Source: Pomphorhynchus laevis
Lineage: Eukaryota > Acanthocephala > Palaeacanthocephala > Echinorhynchida > Pomphorhynchidae
Direction of reading: 5' to 3'
DNA: 64,000 nucleotides
Assembly (NCBI GenBank): GCA_012934845.2
Contig: WNNJ02002317.1
Coordinates: 37,512-101,511, forward strand
Part shown: in pieces, positions 44,865 to 55,420 of the stretch
Position numbering within the stretch: position 1 is the first letter of the stretch
Layout: the number at the start of each line of letters is the position of its first letter
Notes under the pieces: generated by a model
Database searches by the model: none
Seen by the model: only the letters and a program-made list of their open reading frames with translations
What the model was told of the DNA's origin: nothing
Program-made: the position numbers and the translations under genes

Positions 44865-46300
44865 AAAAGCAATCTCTCGACTCCTCACTACCATCTTCAT
44901 ACCGTCCTATCTCACTTCTCCCAACCCCCTATAAACTCCTTGAGCATCTCGTTCTCAAGCAAGTTAAAACATCTCTTTTCCTCCAACTTATTTCCTCCCT
45001 TCCAAGCCGCTTTTCGCTCTAATTACTCTACCGAAATTGCATGTCTTAAAGTTTATAGCGACTTACTCATATCGTGCGATCATAAAATATGTAGTGTTAT
45101 AGTTTCTCTTGATCTATCGTCTGCTTTTGACATTGTCGATCACTCGATTCTTCTCCATCGCCTTCGTCATAATTATGGCTTCTTTTTACCCACTGTATCA
45201 TGGTTTTCTTCATATCTATCAAACCGTACATTTCGCGTATATTCTAACTCTTTTCTCTCCCATCCTTCGTCCATCCCTTCCGGTGTTCCACAAGGCTTCG
45301 TATTAGGCCCTATGCTTTTCTCTCTTCTTCTCGGTGATTTGTCTTCGATTTCTCATAAATTTAACTTCCATGTTATGCAATATGCTGATGACATTCTCAT
45401 CTATGCTCATGCACCTGTTTATCGTATTCACGATCTTAGTGTTTCTGCTTCCGACTGTCTTGTCTCAATTTACAATCATCTTTCTTTCCTTCGCCTTTCC
45501 CTGAATCCTTATAAATCCAAAATTTTGTGGATCCTACCTCGACGCCTCGGCTTAGAACCTCCCTCCGTATCATTAAATTCCACAATTTTTCCTATTGTTG
45601 ATAATCTCGTTTTTCTGACTTCCATTTCGACAACCGACTTTCACTTAAACCAACCTTTCGTTAGAGATAAAGTACGCTCATCTACCTTGATACTCCGCAA
45701 CCTCCGTCAAGTTCGTAGATTGATCGATTTCCCTTCTTGTATGACTCTCATATCTTCTCTCTTTTTTTCTAGACTTGATTATTGTCTTAGTCTATTTTCC
45801 GAGTCACCTAAATCCACTCTTCTTCCTCTACAACGCATCGTCAACGCAGCCGCCCGAATTCTCCTCCGTCTTCGTCTTTTTGATCATACATCCTGCCATC
45901 TTGCTTCTCTCGATTTGCCTACAATTTATTGTCGTATTCAAATTCGTTTTCTTCTCGTTGCTTTCCGCCCTGTAACTTTTCATACCCCTTCATTTCTAAA
46001 CCTTCCTTTTCTTGATAATTCTCGTTCTGTTTATCGTTCCTTGTGTTCCTGTAATTCCCTTTTACATGTCCCAAACTAATCTACCTCCTTTGGACTCCGC
46101 TCCTTTATTGTGGCTGCTCCTCGATCATGGAATCATCTGCCCATTTATATACGCCAATCAACTTCCCTGTCGTGCTTCAAACGCCATATCCGATCGCATT
46201 TAAACAATTTATCTGCTTGACTTTTTCATTTTTGTTTGTGGACTTGTAAGCGTGCAGCTGGCACGCATTTGCCACCTTAAATATATTTGTATTATTAAAC
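44865..46300 (+). mobile_element. CR1-type LINE, copy 4 (5' truncated, RT largely intact)
   Basis: Begins within the ORF2 linker and runs to the 3' hairpin (46250-46266) and TAAATATATTTGTATT tail. 5' truncation is the usual outcome of target-primed reverse transcription. Confidence 0.83.
44940..46079 (+). CDS. CR1 reverse transcriptase C-terminal two thirds (copy 4)
   Basis: A 379-codon open frame with VIVSLDLSSAFDIVDHS (motif A, about residues 59-75), SGVPQGFVLGPMLF (motif B, about 115-128; F replaces the usual S/T) and MQYADDILIYAHAP (motif C, about 147-160), then the C-terminal block. The frame is lost only near its end, where APLLWLLLDHGIICP appears in another frame. This is the best-kept CR1 RT here. 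Truncated at the 5' side, it is probably dead on arrival but young. Confidence 0.83.
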   Translation: MSISFSSKLKHLFSSNLFPPFQAAFRSNYSTEIACLKVYSDLLISCDHKICSVIVSLDLSSAFDIVDHSILLHRLRHNYGFFLPTVSWFSSYLSNRTFRVYSNSFLSHPSSIPSGVPQGFVLGPMLFSLLLGDLSSISHKFNFHVMQYADDILIYAHAPVYRIHDLSVSASDCLVSIYNHLSFLRLSLNPYKSKILWILPRRLGLEPPSVSLNSTIFPIVDNLVFLTSISTTDFHLNQPFVRDKVRSSTLILRNLRQVRRLIDFPSCMTLISSLFFSRLDYCLSLFSESPKSTLLPLQRIVNAAARILLRLRLFDHTSCHLASLDLPTIYCRIQIRFLLVAFRPVTFHTPSFLNLPFLDNSRSVYRSLCSCNSLLHVPN

Positions 46301-46309
46301 CTGGAGAAA

Positions 46310-47132
46310 CTTTTATTGTCGTCCGACGTTTGCATACATGCGTATCACAGTCCACTTGAGCTAATGATTTAGAGTATGAAAACTATCAAGGCCAAAATGG
46401 ATTCAATGTTTTTATACTCTTAAACGATGATTGAGCGAATGAAAACTATCAAAGCCAAACTTGATTAAATATTTTTAGAGTAAGTACATTAGGCCATTAT
46501 TAGTTTGTGCTTTGATTGAAATATATACTTACCTTTTATTCGTATATCGTCAAAATGTTTCCGGGTGTATTTGACCTATATTATGGTACTTTCATTTTAA
46601 ACAATTGCCGTCTGAGAGTTAATAATATTACGATGTGCAATGGCTTGCTTTGAATTAAAAAATCAATAATGTTTTTTGCATAATTTCATAATAAACGCAA
46701 TCTGTTTCTGTGGTTTTTGATAATATGTAAATGTATCTTTTAAGTTGTTAAGTCATCATTTATCTCTTTCGACAACTTGCTGATTTAAGGCTTCCTTGGA
46801 TATTCTCCTGTTGACTAAAAGTTTAAACGGTTGTACCTGTTTGCACACTTTCTATGGCAATTTTTTCAATTACGGGAATGAGCAAAGTATGTTTCAATTC
46901 GCAATGAATTCCCTAAAGCTTATTTAGCATAACAATCTGAAGTTGTCATAAAAAATGTATACTAATAAGGTGTCAATATCTTTTTATAAAAATCGTTTTA
47001 CGGAAATAAGCTTTGCAAGTCAATAATAGCATGATAACACAGTAAAGTTTTGAACAGTACACTGCTTCTATTTATTAATACAAGTATTTGTCTGCACAAT
47101 TATACTCACAGAACAAGATATATCATCTAAAG
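46310..47132. other. Spacer with a short internal repeat
   Basis: The words GAAAACTATCAA(G/A)GCCAAA occur twice (about 46378 and 46440) inside a roughly 55-bp imperfect tandem repeat at 46372-46486. No gene is seen. Confidence 0.4.
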
Positions 47133-47316
47133 CAGGGATAGCCAAGCTTGGACACGTTAGGAACCATATTTCCATCCTGCTTTTACTTGAGGGACTGGAC
47201 AAACTAGAATAAATTTGACCTATTTGTATATATCTGCTTGAAATTCTAGCGGTAGGCCGGATGAAAATGCACGATGGCTACGATTATGTTTACGGGCCGG
47301 GTGTTGTTCATATGTG
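47133..47316. mobile_element. Possible non-autonomous hAT-type element
   Basis: Begins CAGGGATAGCCAAGCTTGG, like the CAGGGxTxGCCAA ends of many hAT elements, and contains GGCCGG words typical of such elements. It is flanked by ATCTAAAG (47125-47132) and ATCTAAAA (47317-47324), an 8-bp near-duplication, the size made by hAT transposases. The right terminal repeat is poorly kept, so this is tentative. Confidence 0.4.
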
Positions 47317-47324
47317 ATCTAAAA

Positions 47325-47643
47325 GAACCACCATTACATTCTATAATGTATCGAGGTCTTTATATCACATATACTTAGTTCAATAGTCTAATTAAGTAAT
47401 GCTATTAAACGGATTATGTTTTACGAGCAATGATCCATATCTAACTCCTTTAACTTGATAACAAACATACCTAAAGATTGTTTAATCGGTTAATAAACAA
47501 TATATATGTGACATGGTTATTGAAAGTCGTGAATCGAAGTCCAGTCTTTAAAGCAACACCATTTAGTATAAATGCCGTATTTCGTAAGAAATCCTGGACC
47601 GTTGTTTACTCATCACATATGTGCACTACTATTATATATATTA
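47325..47643. other. Unassigned AT-rich spacer
   Basis: No frame or repeat is recognised between the hAT-like element and the 3' end of Naiad copy E. Confidence 0.35.
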
Positions 47644-47892
47644 AATCAACTAACTGAGTCTACGTATTGTTATATAATTATAAAATAAACAAAACATAAT
47701 AATGCTAAATCAAAATTTAATAATTAAATAATAAAATTAATAATTGTTTTTAGATTTTCTATAATTTAAATCAAGTCAAAAAATAAAAATAAAAATAAAA
47801 AATAAAAAATAAAATTTAAAATAAACGTCATTTTTATGAATTGACTAATAAATAACAGACGTTGTATCAGAATAAGAATTAGAGGTCATCAG

Positions 47893-47955
47893 GAGGAACT
47901 GCTATGCTATCAGGTTTCGGCCCCTAACTCCTCTACCCAACATAGCAGCGGGGCC
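47893..47955 (-). other. Naiad 3' UTR interleaved pseudoknot (copy E)
   Basis: Same 63-nt arrangement as in copy D: all three complementary pairs are intact on the minus strand. Confidence 0.6.
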
Positions 47956-48022
47956 AAATACATGCTAATGATGTATTTCCTCTGAAATAACTATCTAGTA
48001 TCTTATTCTAGTGCAAAGTATA

Positions 48023-49415
48023 TTATTTATTATCCATCCATAAAAATTTGCCACTTAAGAGTTTAAATTTATTCTTTATATTATTGTGTTGATTTATATA
48101 TTTTACTATTTTCTGCTTGGTGTTATTTTTATAGTAACCTAGTTTAAAATATGTATCTATTAAATTATTTAAATGATTTTGAAGAAAGCCAATATCATTA
48201 CATATTGTTGCAATTCTTAAAATTTCATTATTTAATGTATTATATTTTATATTATATGGTATGCATGAATGCTCATGCAAAAATATGTTTCTTGTAAATT
48301 TAAATATGTCATCTTTACGATATAAATTAATAGTAGTTTTAGTTAATGTTAATTTAATGTTCATATCTAGATATACACCTTCTTTATCATTAATATTGGT
48401 TTTGTTAAGAATAAGGCTTTCTGGATAAATGTGCTCACTAATTGAATAAAAATTATTAGAATTAAATACACATATATCATCAATGTATCGAAACATATAT
48501 TTCATATATTTATATTGTTTAGATTTAGTTTTTACACAGTTATGAACAAATTCATATTCTATAAAGCTTACAAACAAGTCAGCTATAATTGGGCTACTAT
48601 TACCACCCATTGGAACACCTTTTACTTGTCTAAATATAGATGTCCCTACATTTAAATAATTTTGATTTTTCAAAATATTTAAGGATTCTATTAATTCAAT
48701 TGTATCCATATATATTTATTTGATGGTTTAATTTTTGTTAGATAGGCGTTATAATTATTATAACATATATATGTATATCTTTTTCCGAATATAAAGTTAA
48801 TTAATTTTACTAACGCTTTTTTAATATCTACTAAATCTAGATTTGTATAAAGCGTACTAAAATCGTATGTATTTATATTTTGAAAATTTATTCCTTTTGT
48901 CTGTTCTAAAAATTCTTTTGTAGAATTAATACTGAAATAGTGTTTTATACCAGTATTAATTTCAATTACCTGCAATATTTTTTAAAGTGTGCTTTAATTA
49001 CTTTAAGTATTTTATTCATATAGACAGAAAGTGGTTTTAATGTACATTTAAACGCACTACATATGAACCTAGGTTTTATTGGATTTTTATGTAATTTTGG
49101 ATTCCAATATAATATAGGTATAGTTTTATTATCTAATTCAACCTTTATACCCTTTTTATCCATTATAGAACAGTGACTTGTAATAATTGTTTCTAAACTC
49201 AACTCACTACGTTCATATGTTGGATTTACATTTAAATCATTAGAATTAACGTCTTTCATTAGTATATCATAATAAAGCTTTTTGCATATGAAGACAAAGT
49301 TATTACTAGCTTTATCAATAGTTGTTATTATATAGTTATCCTTTAATTTAGTAAGTTCTTTATACATATCCTTATTAATTTTATCTTTCCTTTTGTAATT
49401 GTTTGTTATTTTCAT
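48023..49415 (-). pseudogene. Naiad reverse transcriptase (copy E)
   Basis: Three successive frames (49415-48966, 48975-48691, 48709-48023) cover TIDKASNNFVFICKK, PILYWNPKLHKNP, NINTYDFSTLYTNL, GVPMGGNSSPIIADL and YIDDICVF. Compared with copy B, small deletions near 48970 and 48713 account for the two frame changes. Otherwise the sequence is almost the same as copy B. Confidence 0.85.
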
Positions 49416-49429
49416 TTTATTTTTAATTT

Positions 49430-50021
49430 TATCAAATATATAATTTTTCCAAATGTTTATCTTAGATATATTCGTGCTTTCACTATTAAACAGCTTACTA
49501 AAGTAATCATTTAAGTTATTATATAACGAATTGAAAATTTTATTTTTGTCGTTGTTATTATTTAATCTATATTTGTACCCTTTTGATAGCAGCTTTCTTA
49601 ATTCACAATTTTCAATTTATTTTAGATTATGGATACATATATGTTCATTTATTTTATCAAAATTGAGACTTTTACAATTGCATTATGTTTCCATTATGTT
49701 TCTAGTAATATCGTTACATATTGATTTTAATTCTTTATTATAATTACAAATTTTTCGTCCTAATGGTGGTAGGAGTTTATACCTTATTTTAGGAATATAT
49801 TTACTTAAATCTGACCCTATTATTTCTTTACTTTTAGAATTATTTGAAAGTCCGGCTATATTTGTGTTATCTATACATTTATTAATGAAGTTTATGCTTA
49901 ATGTATATTTTCTATTGTTATTATTAACATTTATTGTACGATTGTAGTATTTTGTATTGCAATAACTGTCTATTATACAACTTAGCCTATCATAGTCGTT
50001 GATTAATTTTTGATTTATTGA
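49430..50021 (-). pseudogene. Naiad linker with CxC motif (copy E)
   Basis: The frame of the endonuclease continues after its TGA for about 110 codons, with KIRYKLLPPLGRKIC and SICNDITRNIMET. A CNC motif (TGCAATTGT on minus) lies near 49685 right after a TAA, and ELRKLLSKGYKYRL follows near 49600 after another TAA. CxC joins endonuclease and RT in Naiads. The two TAA codons show that this copy has decayed, whatever the TGA means. Confidence 0.6.
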
Positions 50022-50732
50022 TCATATGATATCTTTAGAAAAACTTCTTATATTTACATAAAGATCTTTTAGCTTATTATCACTTAAAAGTTGTTTTAAT
50101 ATTTCTAATTGTTCATTTATATACATATCTTTTTTAATATTTTTAACTCTATTTTTCCTATTCCTTTTATCACCATGACTTCTTGGTTTGCGTTTAACCG
50201 GATTATTATAATATAGTTGTTTATTATGTATTATACTACTTCTGCCAATTCCTTGTATCACATCATTCAATCCTAATGGGTACATGGAATTAAGCGTTTT
50301 AATCCAAAAATCTTCTTTTTCTAATAGTTTTTGATTTAATATTGAAATGTTTTCTTCGATAATATGTTCTAAAATAAATAATTTACAATTTTTAATATCA
50401 TGTCCTATTAATCTCATATGTTTATGAAATATAGTTTGACTATTATGCTGTATATTATATATGTGTTGCCTAAACCTAGTTTTTAACATTTGATATGTTT
50501 TTCCTATATATTGCAATCCACATGTGCATTGTATTAGATACACTACACCTGCGGTATTGCAGTTACAATTATTATTAATATTTAATAAAAAAAATTGCTT
50601 TGTCGTATTACTTACGATACAATTATTATTATTTATAACATCACAAACTATACAATTTTTGCTGTTACATTTAAAAGATCTAAAATTGAAATCATTAGTA
50701 CATACGTATTTTTCCAATATTGTTGAGTACAT
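50022..50732 (-). CDS. N-terminal GIY-YIG endonuclease of Naiad element (copy E)
   Basis: 236 codons. Near residues 18-30 a Cys cluster FKCNSKNCIVCDV appears. The nuclease core follows: VVYLIQCTCGLQYIGKT (about 63-79), with the GIY-like VYL and YIG strands, then RFRQHIYNIQH, which supplies the catalytic Arg and the His pair of the CCHH zinc site, and LEKEDFWIKTLNSMYPLGLN with the metal-binding Glu. The tail is basic (KRKPRSHGDKRNRKNR). It nicks target DNA for insertion by family analogy. The frame ends at a TGA, beyond which the same frame stays open toward the CxC linker. Confidence 0.85.
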   Translation of the reverse strand: MYSTILEKYVCTNDFNFRSFKCNSKNCIVCDVINNNNCIVSNTTKQFFLLNINNNCNCNTAGVVYLIQCTCGLQYIGKTYQMLKTRFRQHIYNIQHNSQTIFHKHMRLIGHDIKNCKLFILEHIIEENISILNQKLLEKEDFWIKTLNSMYPLGLNDVIQGIGRSSIIHNKQLYYNNPVKRKPRSHGDKRNRKNRVKNIKKDMYINEQLEILKQLLSDNKLKDLYVNIRSFSKDII

Positions 50733-50760
50733 GTAACTTTTAAGTCATAATTTTTAACGT

Positions 50761-51182
50761 TGCTTTTTCGGTGTCGCCACCTAGTTTAGTTGACTCAGAC
50801 TAAACTTACAACGGGCCATCCAGCAGCATCTGACAGAGGGCTGCCCTGCTTTAAGCGGTTGCAGGCTGGAACAATATCTATAAAGATCTACCACCTTCAC
50901 TCCACGCGCTACGCGACCTAGCTATTGGTCATTACCTGGTCTCTTAAACGTGATCACGTGAAGCAGTTTACATTTTAAAGTGTAAACACCTTTATTCAAC
51001 ATTTTTCACTTTGTGTTTTTATCTTACCACACTTCTTACGATAGACTTCGTTTAAATCAAATCATTTAACTGAAGTTGTATTGTTAATACAATATGATGA
51101 GCAAATTGTATTAACAATTTTTTAAAACTATATCTTTGCAATTTTTAAAACTGTTTTTAATATTTTTGTTATATGTAAAAAA
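50761..51182. other. Region upstream of Naiad copy E, possibly its 5' UTR
   Basis: 50770-50960 has a higher GC content than its surroundings. On minus it contains a perfect 8-bp hairpin, AGTTTAGT/ACTAAACT with loop CTGAGTCA. It may be the Naiad 5' UTR or an older element. 50961-51182 is AT-rich and unassigned. Confidence 0.35.
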
Positions 51183-51310
51183 TCTATATTTTCTTTAAAA
51201 AATTAAAAATTAAATGAAATATAAACAAGCTTGTGTTCAGCTTGATCCGTCTTCCGTCTTCTTACGAAATGGAAGATACAGGTGTATTAAAGTGGCCATT
51301 GTAGTTCTTC
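51183..51310 (+). repeat. Direct repeat, left copy
   Basis: CTATATTTTCTTTA begins a stretch of about 125 bp that recurs at 51779-51900. Shared words include ACAAGCTTGT, GAAGATACAGGT/AAAGATACAGGT and TTAAAGTGGC. The copies are about 85 percent alike by eye and separated by about 470 bp. They could be LTR-like ends or two insertions of a short repeat. Confidence 0.6.
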
Positions 51311-51778
51311 ATACGAAATTAATAGATAATGGTGATTTGTAAGACAGCAAATGTTTTTAAAGCAGCCCAGCGAATGAATTTCTATATTACTTGTAACCTC
51401 GAATTAATTATCTTTCTACAAATGACCTTATGTAATTCAGAAAATATAGAATTAACATGTGCTTTTCGTTTAAAGATTTGTTTAAACAAAATCAGCGATG
51501 AGTCAGATACAGACTATTATCGGTTGCTCTGTGCAACTTGCCGAATTTGCCAGTATTGAAGCCAACACTCCAGGGTATTATTAATTGGCTATTACTTTTT
51601 GATTTTAATGCTAAGAGTAACGTAATTATTTATTAGTAAAATTAATTGCATGATAAAGTCACTCACGTCATTGTTATTTTCATATTGTTTTTACGTTGTC
51701 TCTAACTCTTAATATCGAATAAAAATATACCGAATAACAACAAATTTACTAAATTTCCATAGTACTTATGTAAAAAAT
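51311..51778. other. Interior between the two direct repeats
   Basis: AT-rich, with one 76-codon frame (51329-51559) of no recognised family, containing CRICQY at its end. If the flanking repeats are element ends, this would be the interior, but no polymerase or integrase motif is seen. Confidence 0.3.
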
Positions 51779-51900
51779 CTATATTTTCTTTATGAAAATT
51801 ATAAATTATATGAAATACAAACAAGCTTGTATTCAGCCTGTTCCGTCGTCTTATGAAACAAAAGATACAGGTTTATTATTAAAGTGGCTATTGTGGATAT
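51779..51900 (+). repeat. Direct repeat, right copy
   Basis: Second copy of the 51183-51310 sequence, with small gaps. It is followed by ATTTACATCCACTTACAAG, which leads into the tail of a CR1-like LINE on minus. Confidence 0.6.
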
Positions 51901-52039
51901 TTACATCCACTTACAAGTCCACCAAATTACAAATTTACAGTTTTACGACAACAAAAACTTAAAACAAACAAAAACAGAATTATGACTAATGCCAATATAT
52001 TGATGTTAATGTGTGAGAGGGTGTGGGACAGTTTAAAAT

Positions 52040-53720
52040 CGTGATAATAATTGAATCAATTATTAAGGAAAAAAGCAGAGACTGTGCTTGAAAGATGGTA
52101 AGACGGTGGTTGAGCGGATGGCAGAAAGCAGTTTATTCCATAGAATAGGAACGGCAATAAAAAAGGGAACGGTGGTCACAGTTTGAGGAAAATGACGGAA
52201 TATGAAAGAGAATCTTATTAACGAAGATTTATTCCTACTTCTTATTATATAAGTAGGAAGAGGATCAGAAGGAGAGAAACCTCGTCTACTGATACAGGAA
52301 GAAGATAGAGTTCGAGCGGGCAAACATCCACAAATGAGACGAGATAGGATAAAAATGAATGATATGATAGTTGAATCGATCTTTGATGGAAGATAAACAG
52401 AAAATGTATGTGGATCGAGAGTGCTAACAGAGGTAGAACCCGATAGTATAGTGTTGAGAGTATTCCATGTTGATCTTGAATTAGTTGAAGATAGAAGCTT
52501 GTTATTCCAAAAATCAAAGATTTACTATGCAGCAGGGAACGGTGAGATCTTCGAAGAGCTAAATAGTTGATCTGAATATCAATAGGGATATAATTGGGTA
52601 AACGCTTGAGAAAACAAAGGTAAATTATAGACGAACGACGTAGAAGACACTTCGAGCTCATGCATTCAGAGTCAAATCGTGGTCAAAGTACGTTCGACGT
52701 GTAGTAAATAGTTGGCATGGAATAATACTGTTGAGTATAGAAAAGAGTTCATAATTAAAGGATTAGACAGATAGTCCGGACGTTTGATAGTGAAAGATGA
52801 GGCATTAGAGCATAGACAATTATTAGAGAACAAAGCATAAGAAGATCGAACGTTGCCACTGTCGATGAACTATAGGAGATGCAGATAAAAATAGAGTAGA
52901 AAAGGAAGAGAGAGGATGACGAGCAAATAGTCGGATAAGCCGGGATCTATAGTAGAGATAACAGTGGAGGAATATAGGCTACTAGGAACGGGGATTAAAT
53001 CAAGAACACCGCCGAGAATGTGAGTAGGGGTAGTAGTAGGTAGCGAAGACATGATAGAATAGTTACAATCGTGAAAAATTGTAATTCGTTTCTGGGTATC
53101 AAGAAGTTAAGGAATGTCCATACAATGTTGATATCGTTCAGTACAAGATAATGAATAGAGGAAAGCGAGATATGTGATCAGATAGTTCAACAAAAAGGTA
53201 TTATATAGAGAACTGGATCCTGAATGATACGTAAGATAGATATTCAGCAAAAACAAGCCTTCCGAAATATTAAAAAAAAAGAATTTTAAAGGTTTGTGTG
53301 ACAAAAGGAGCAGTTAAACGATGAAGAGGCAGATAAATGCAAGAGCGATGAGGCCATCATGATTACTGGAGGAGATACTATCAGATGATTGAGAACGGGA
53401 CCTGTCAATATGTCACTACTATTAAGATGTCAATATTCAGTAAGGCAAAGCAAATTCAAAGAATGTTGAGAGAAGATGTCAAGTACTAAGTCGACTTTAT
53501 TCGCGATAGAGCGGATTTTTAGGAGGCCGAGATTGAACGAAAATGTGGTCAGATAAGAAGGCGATAAGAGGAAAGTGGACTCTATAGAATTTTGGAAAGG
53601 AGCTGGACGTCATAAAAGTTTCAATCTGGTTGATTGCCAAGGAAAATTTACCGTTACGTTCACGAGTAAGTTTTTAATCACGAGTAGATGCGAGGTTGAC
53701 ATTCCAGATGGGAGCGATTA
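52040..53720 (-). mobile_element. CR1-type LINE, copy 5 (internally deleted)
   Basis: The minus strand has a C-terminal block with VPFFIAVPILWNKLLSAIRS (52323-52063), then linker frames (52661 upstream) with CLLRRSSIIYLCFLKRLPN, an endonuclease end with LPTTTPTHILGGVLDLIPVP (53052-52870), and further endonuclease sequence to about 53600. The RT core between about 52320 and 52400 is missing, so the copy has an internal deletion. It is heavily decayed. Confidence 0.68.
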
Positions 53721-54068
53721 GGAAACATTCTATAGCTTGAGGTAAAACATATTAGTACAAAGCGTTTGAACAGTATAGATGATGTTTGGAGTTCGGATAT
53801 TATCTTGACTGCTATTACAACAAACCAAGTGCACTTTACCGACTTTCAAATGAATCGCTAACCACTGAGCTACTGATTCAATCTTGATAGTGGTTAAATT
53901 TTGTGTCACAGGGTAATTGTTAATTTTGTTAAAAAGAAATTCGTAATTTGGCATGAGAGGAAGTTAGACAATTTAAGATGGGACACTAATCTTTGGGGAA
54001 AGTGGTATGATATCTCTGATATAAAAATATGATACGTCTGATGTTTAATGGCTGATTGCAAGATTTAA
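53721..54068. other. Spacer, no gene supported
   Basis: A minus frame at 53954-53730 shows no recognisable family. It may belong to the 5' end of the CR1 copy. Confidence 0.3.
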
Positions 54069-54317
54069 AGAAACTTAGCGATATACTTTATTGCAGGACA
54101 TGTTTTAGAGATGGTTTTGACCATAGAACCATATTGTAGTGATGAAGAAACGAATAGGCTTTATAATTATGGTAAGGTTCACTTTGTCACAACCTAATCT
54201 CAGCAATTAGCAAGCATCTCTTTTGATAAACTTCCAAAAGCAATGCTAATGGATGTTAATAGAGTAATGCTTTTACAGTCAGTCGTTGTCTATATCGTGA
54301 TATCTTTGTTTAGTTAA
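54069..54317 (+). pseudogene. Possible chemoreceptor-like C-terminal fragment
   Basis: One frame with a single internal TAA (54195-54197) encodes IYFIAGHVLEMVLTIE, then after the stop DKLPKAMLMDVNRVMLLQSV and a hydrophobic end VVVYIVISLFS before TAA at 54315. The pattern of a helix with acidic residues, then a x-x-N-R-x-x-L-L block and a final membrane segment ending a few residues before the stop recalls the C-terminus of arthropod gustatory receptors. The match is weak and no upstream receptor sequence is seen. Confidence 0.25.
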
Positions 54318-54812
54318 TAAATAGTACACAAAATATAAATTGTCAAAGCATATATAATTTCATTATAGCCTGAAAATAAGGCATATTTTTGCACATACAA
54401 TATTAATCATATAATCTATGAAAGTATTTATCAATATGTTTTTGGTGCTAAAACAGGCATGTTAAGGCCATAGAGTAGGAATCGTGTAATTGAATTTTTC
54501 GGTTCAGCCTCTTAGTTAGGTTGCGATTACTATTTTAAGTTAAGATTATCTCGACTATAAGCGTAGCACGTGTTAAATCTAACAATTTAATTATTAATAT
54601 AACATCTAATTGATGATGAATTATGATTGAAAATACGAAAATTCATAATTAATTATCAATTTCATTGAATTCATATATGTGAACTTTATTCTATTAATTA
54701 TTTCATTACTAGATAATAAAATATAATTTCTATTAATGTACTATTCTGTGTGTGCACATTCGTACATAATAGTATAAGCTAGTAATTCACATTTTAGCTT
54801 CTCTAATTTCAG
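54318..54812. other. Unassigned AT-rich spacer
   Basis: No gene or repeat is recognised. The right end (54795-54812) is a good 3' splice site for the next candidate exon. Confidence 0.3.
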
Positions 54813-54901
54813 GCTTTATCAAATCCGAGTCCGTTTTTCTACGTCGTTAAACCCCTTAATTCGTGTAAAGCTGAACAGGATCTGCCCAGAAGAATGTACA
54901 G
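54813..54901 (+). CDS. Candidate internal exon of an unidentified host gene
   Basis: An 89-bp stretch lies between a strong acceptor (TTCTCTAATTTCAG) and a donor (ACAG followed by GTAATA). In phase 0 it is open and encodes SNPSPFFYVVKPLNSC and a basic end LPRRMYR. The other phases contain stops or give low-complexity sequence. No family is recognised. Naiad copy F lies in what would be the following intron. Confidence 0.35.
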
Positions 54902-55244
54902 GTAATATAGATCAAAGTATTGAAATAGAAAGTTTATGTATTCGTAAAATATAGTTTAGCTAACAGATATTTTATATCATTTCGCTATAATATTCCTCGC
55001 TACTGCCAGGAATATTTGTTGACTTAACAGCAATAAACATATTTCTATTCATTTATAATTTTAGTTTTTGAATTTTATGCTCTATCTGCCTGATTTTTAT
55101 TGTATTATCACGCGGATAATAATGTTGAATAAATTTGAAGTGAGTAAAATTGTTAACAAATTGCTAGAAATTTCGAAATTAATGTATAAAGTCAATTTCA
55201 CAGTTTATATGCTAACAAGAAAACATTTAAGCGATATATCAGAT
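54902..55244. other. AT-rich spacer
   Basis: Holds a 74-codon frame (55068-55292) with no recognised family and no splice signals that join it to the exon candidate. It would be intron if the exon is real. Confidence 0.3.
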
Positions 55245-55420
55245 CGGGTAATTGAGTCTACGTATTTTAAGTTATTTATAAATAAAAAATAATGATAAAT
55301 AAAAATAAAATAATAAAATAATAAATAATTAAAAATAATTTAATTTTATATAAGATTTTATATAACTTATATAAAGTTAAAATTTTAAATTGAAATTTAA
55401 AATAAAAGTCAATTTTTATG
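55245..55420 (-). repeat. Inverted Naiad 3' UTR remnant in front of copy F
   Basis: GAGTCTACGTATT near 55255 and AAATTTAAAATAAAAGTCAATTTTTATGAATT near 55395 in pieces match the minus orientation of the Naiad 3' UTR (as at 47655 and 47815). The centre is replaced by AT-rich repeats. It joins copy F head-on near 55421. Confidence 0.55.

Larger units (their letters stand above)
47644..50760 (-). mobile_element. Naiad-type Penelope-like element, copy E (most complete)
   Basis: The only copy here that keeps the N-terminal endonuclease. Order on the minus strand: GIY-YIG endonuclease (50732-50022), linker with a CxC motif (about 50021-49430), RT (49415-48023) and 3' UTR (to about 47644, ending AATCAACTAACTGAGTC on plus). 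This permuted order, endonuclease before RT joined by a CxC domain, defines the Naiad/Chlamys group of Penelope-like elements. The CCHH residues of the endonuclease favour Naiad. The frame has a few in-frame stops and two frame changes in the RT. Confidence 0.88.

Noticed and set aside
47893-47990. SECIS element for selenocysteine insertion in the Naiad 3' UTR
   Set aside because: ATGA and TGA words are present, but the spacing is too short for the SECIS helix and no AA apical loop fits.
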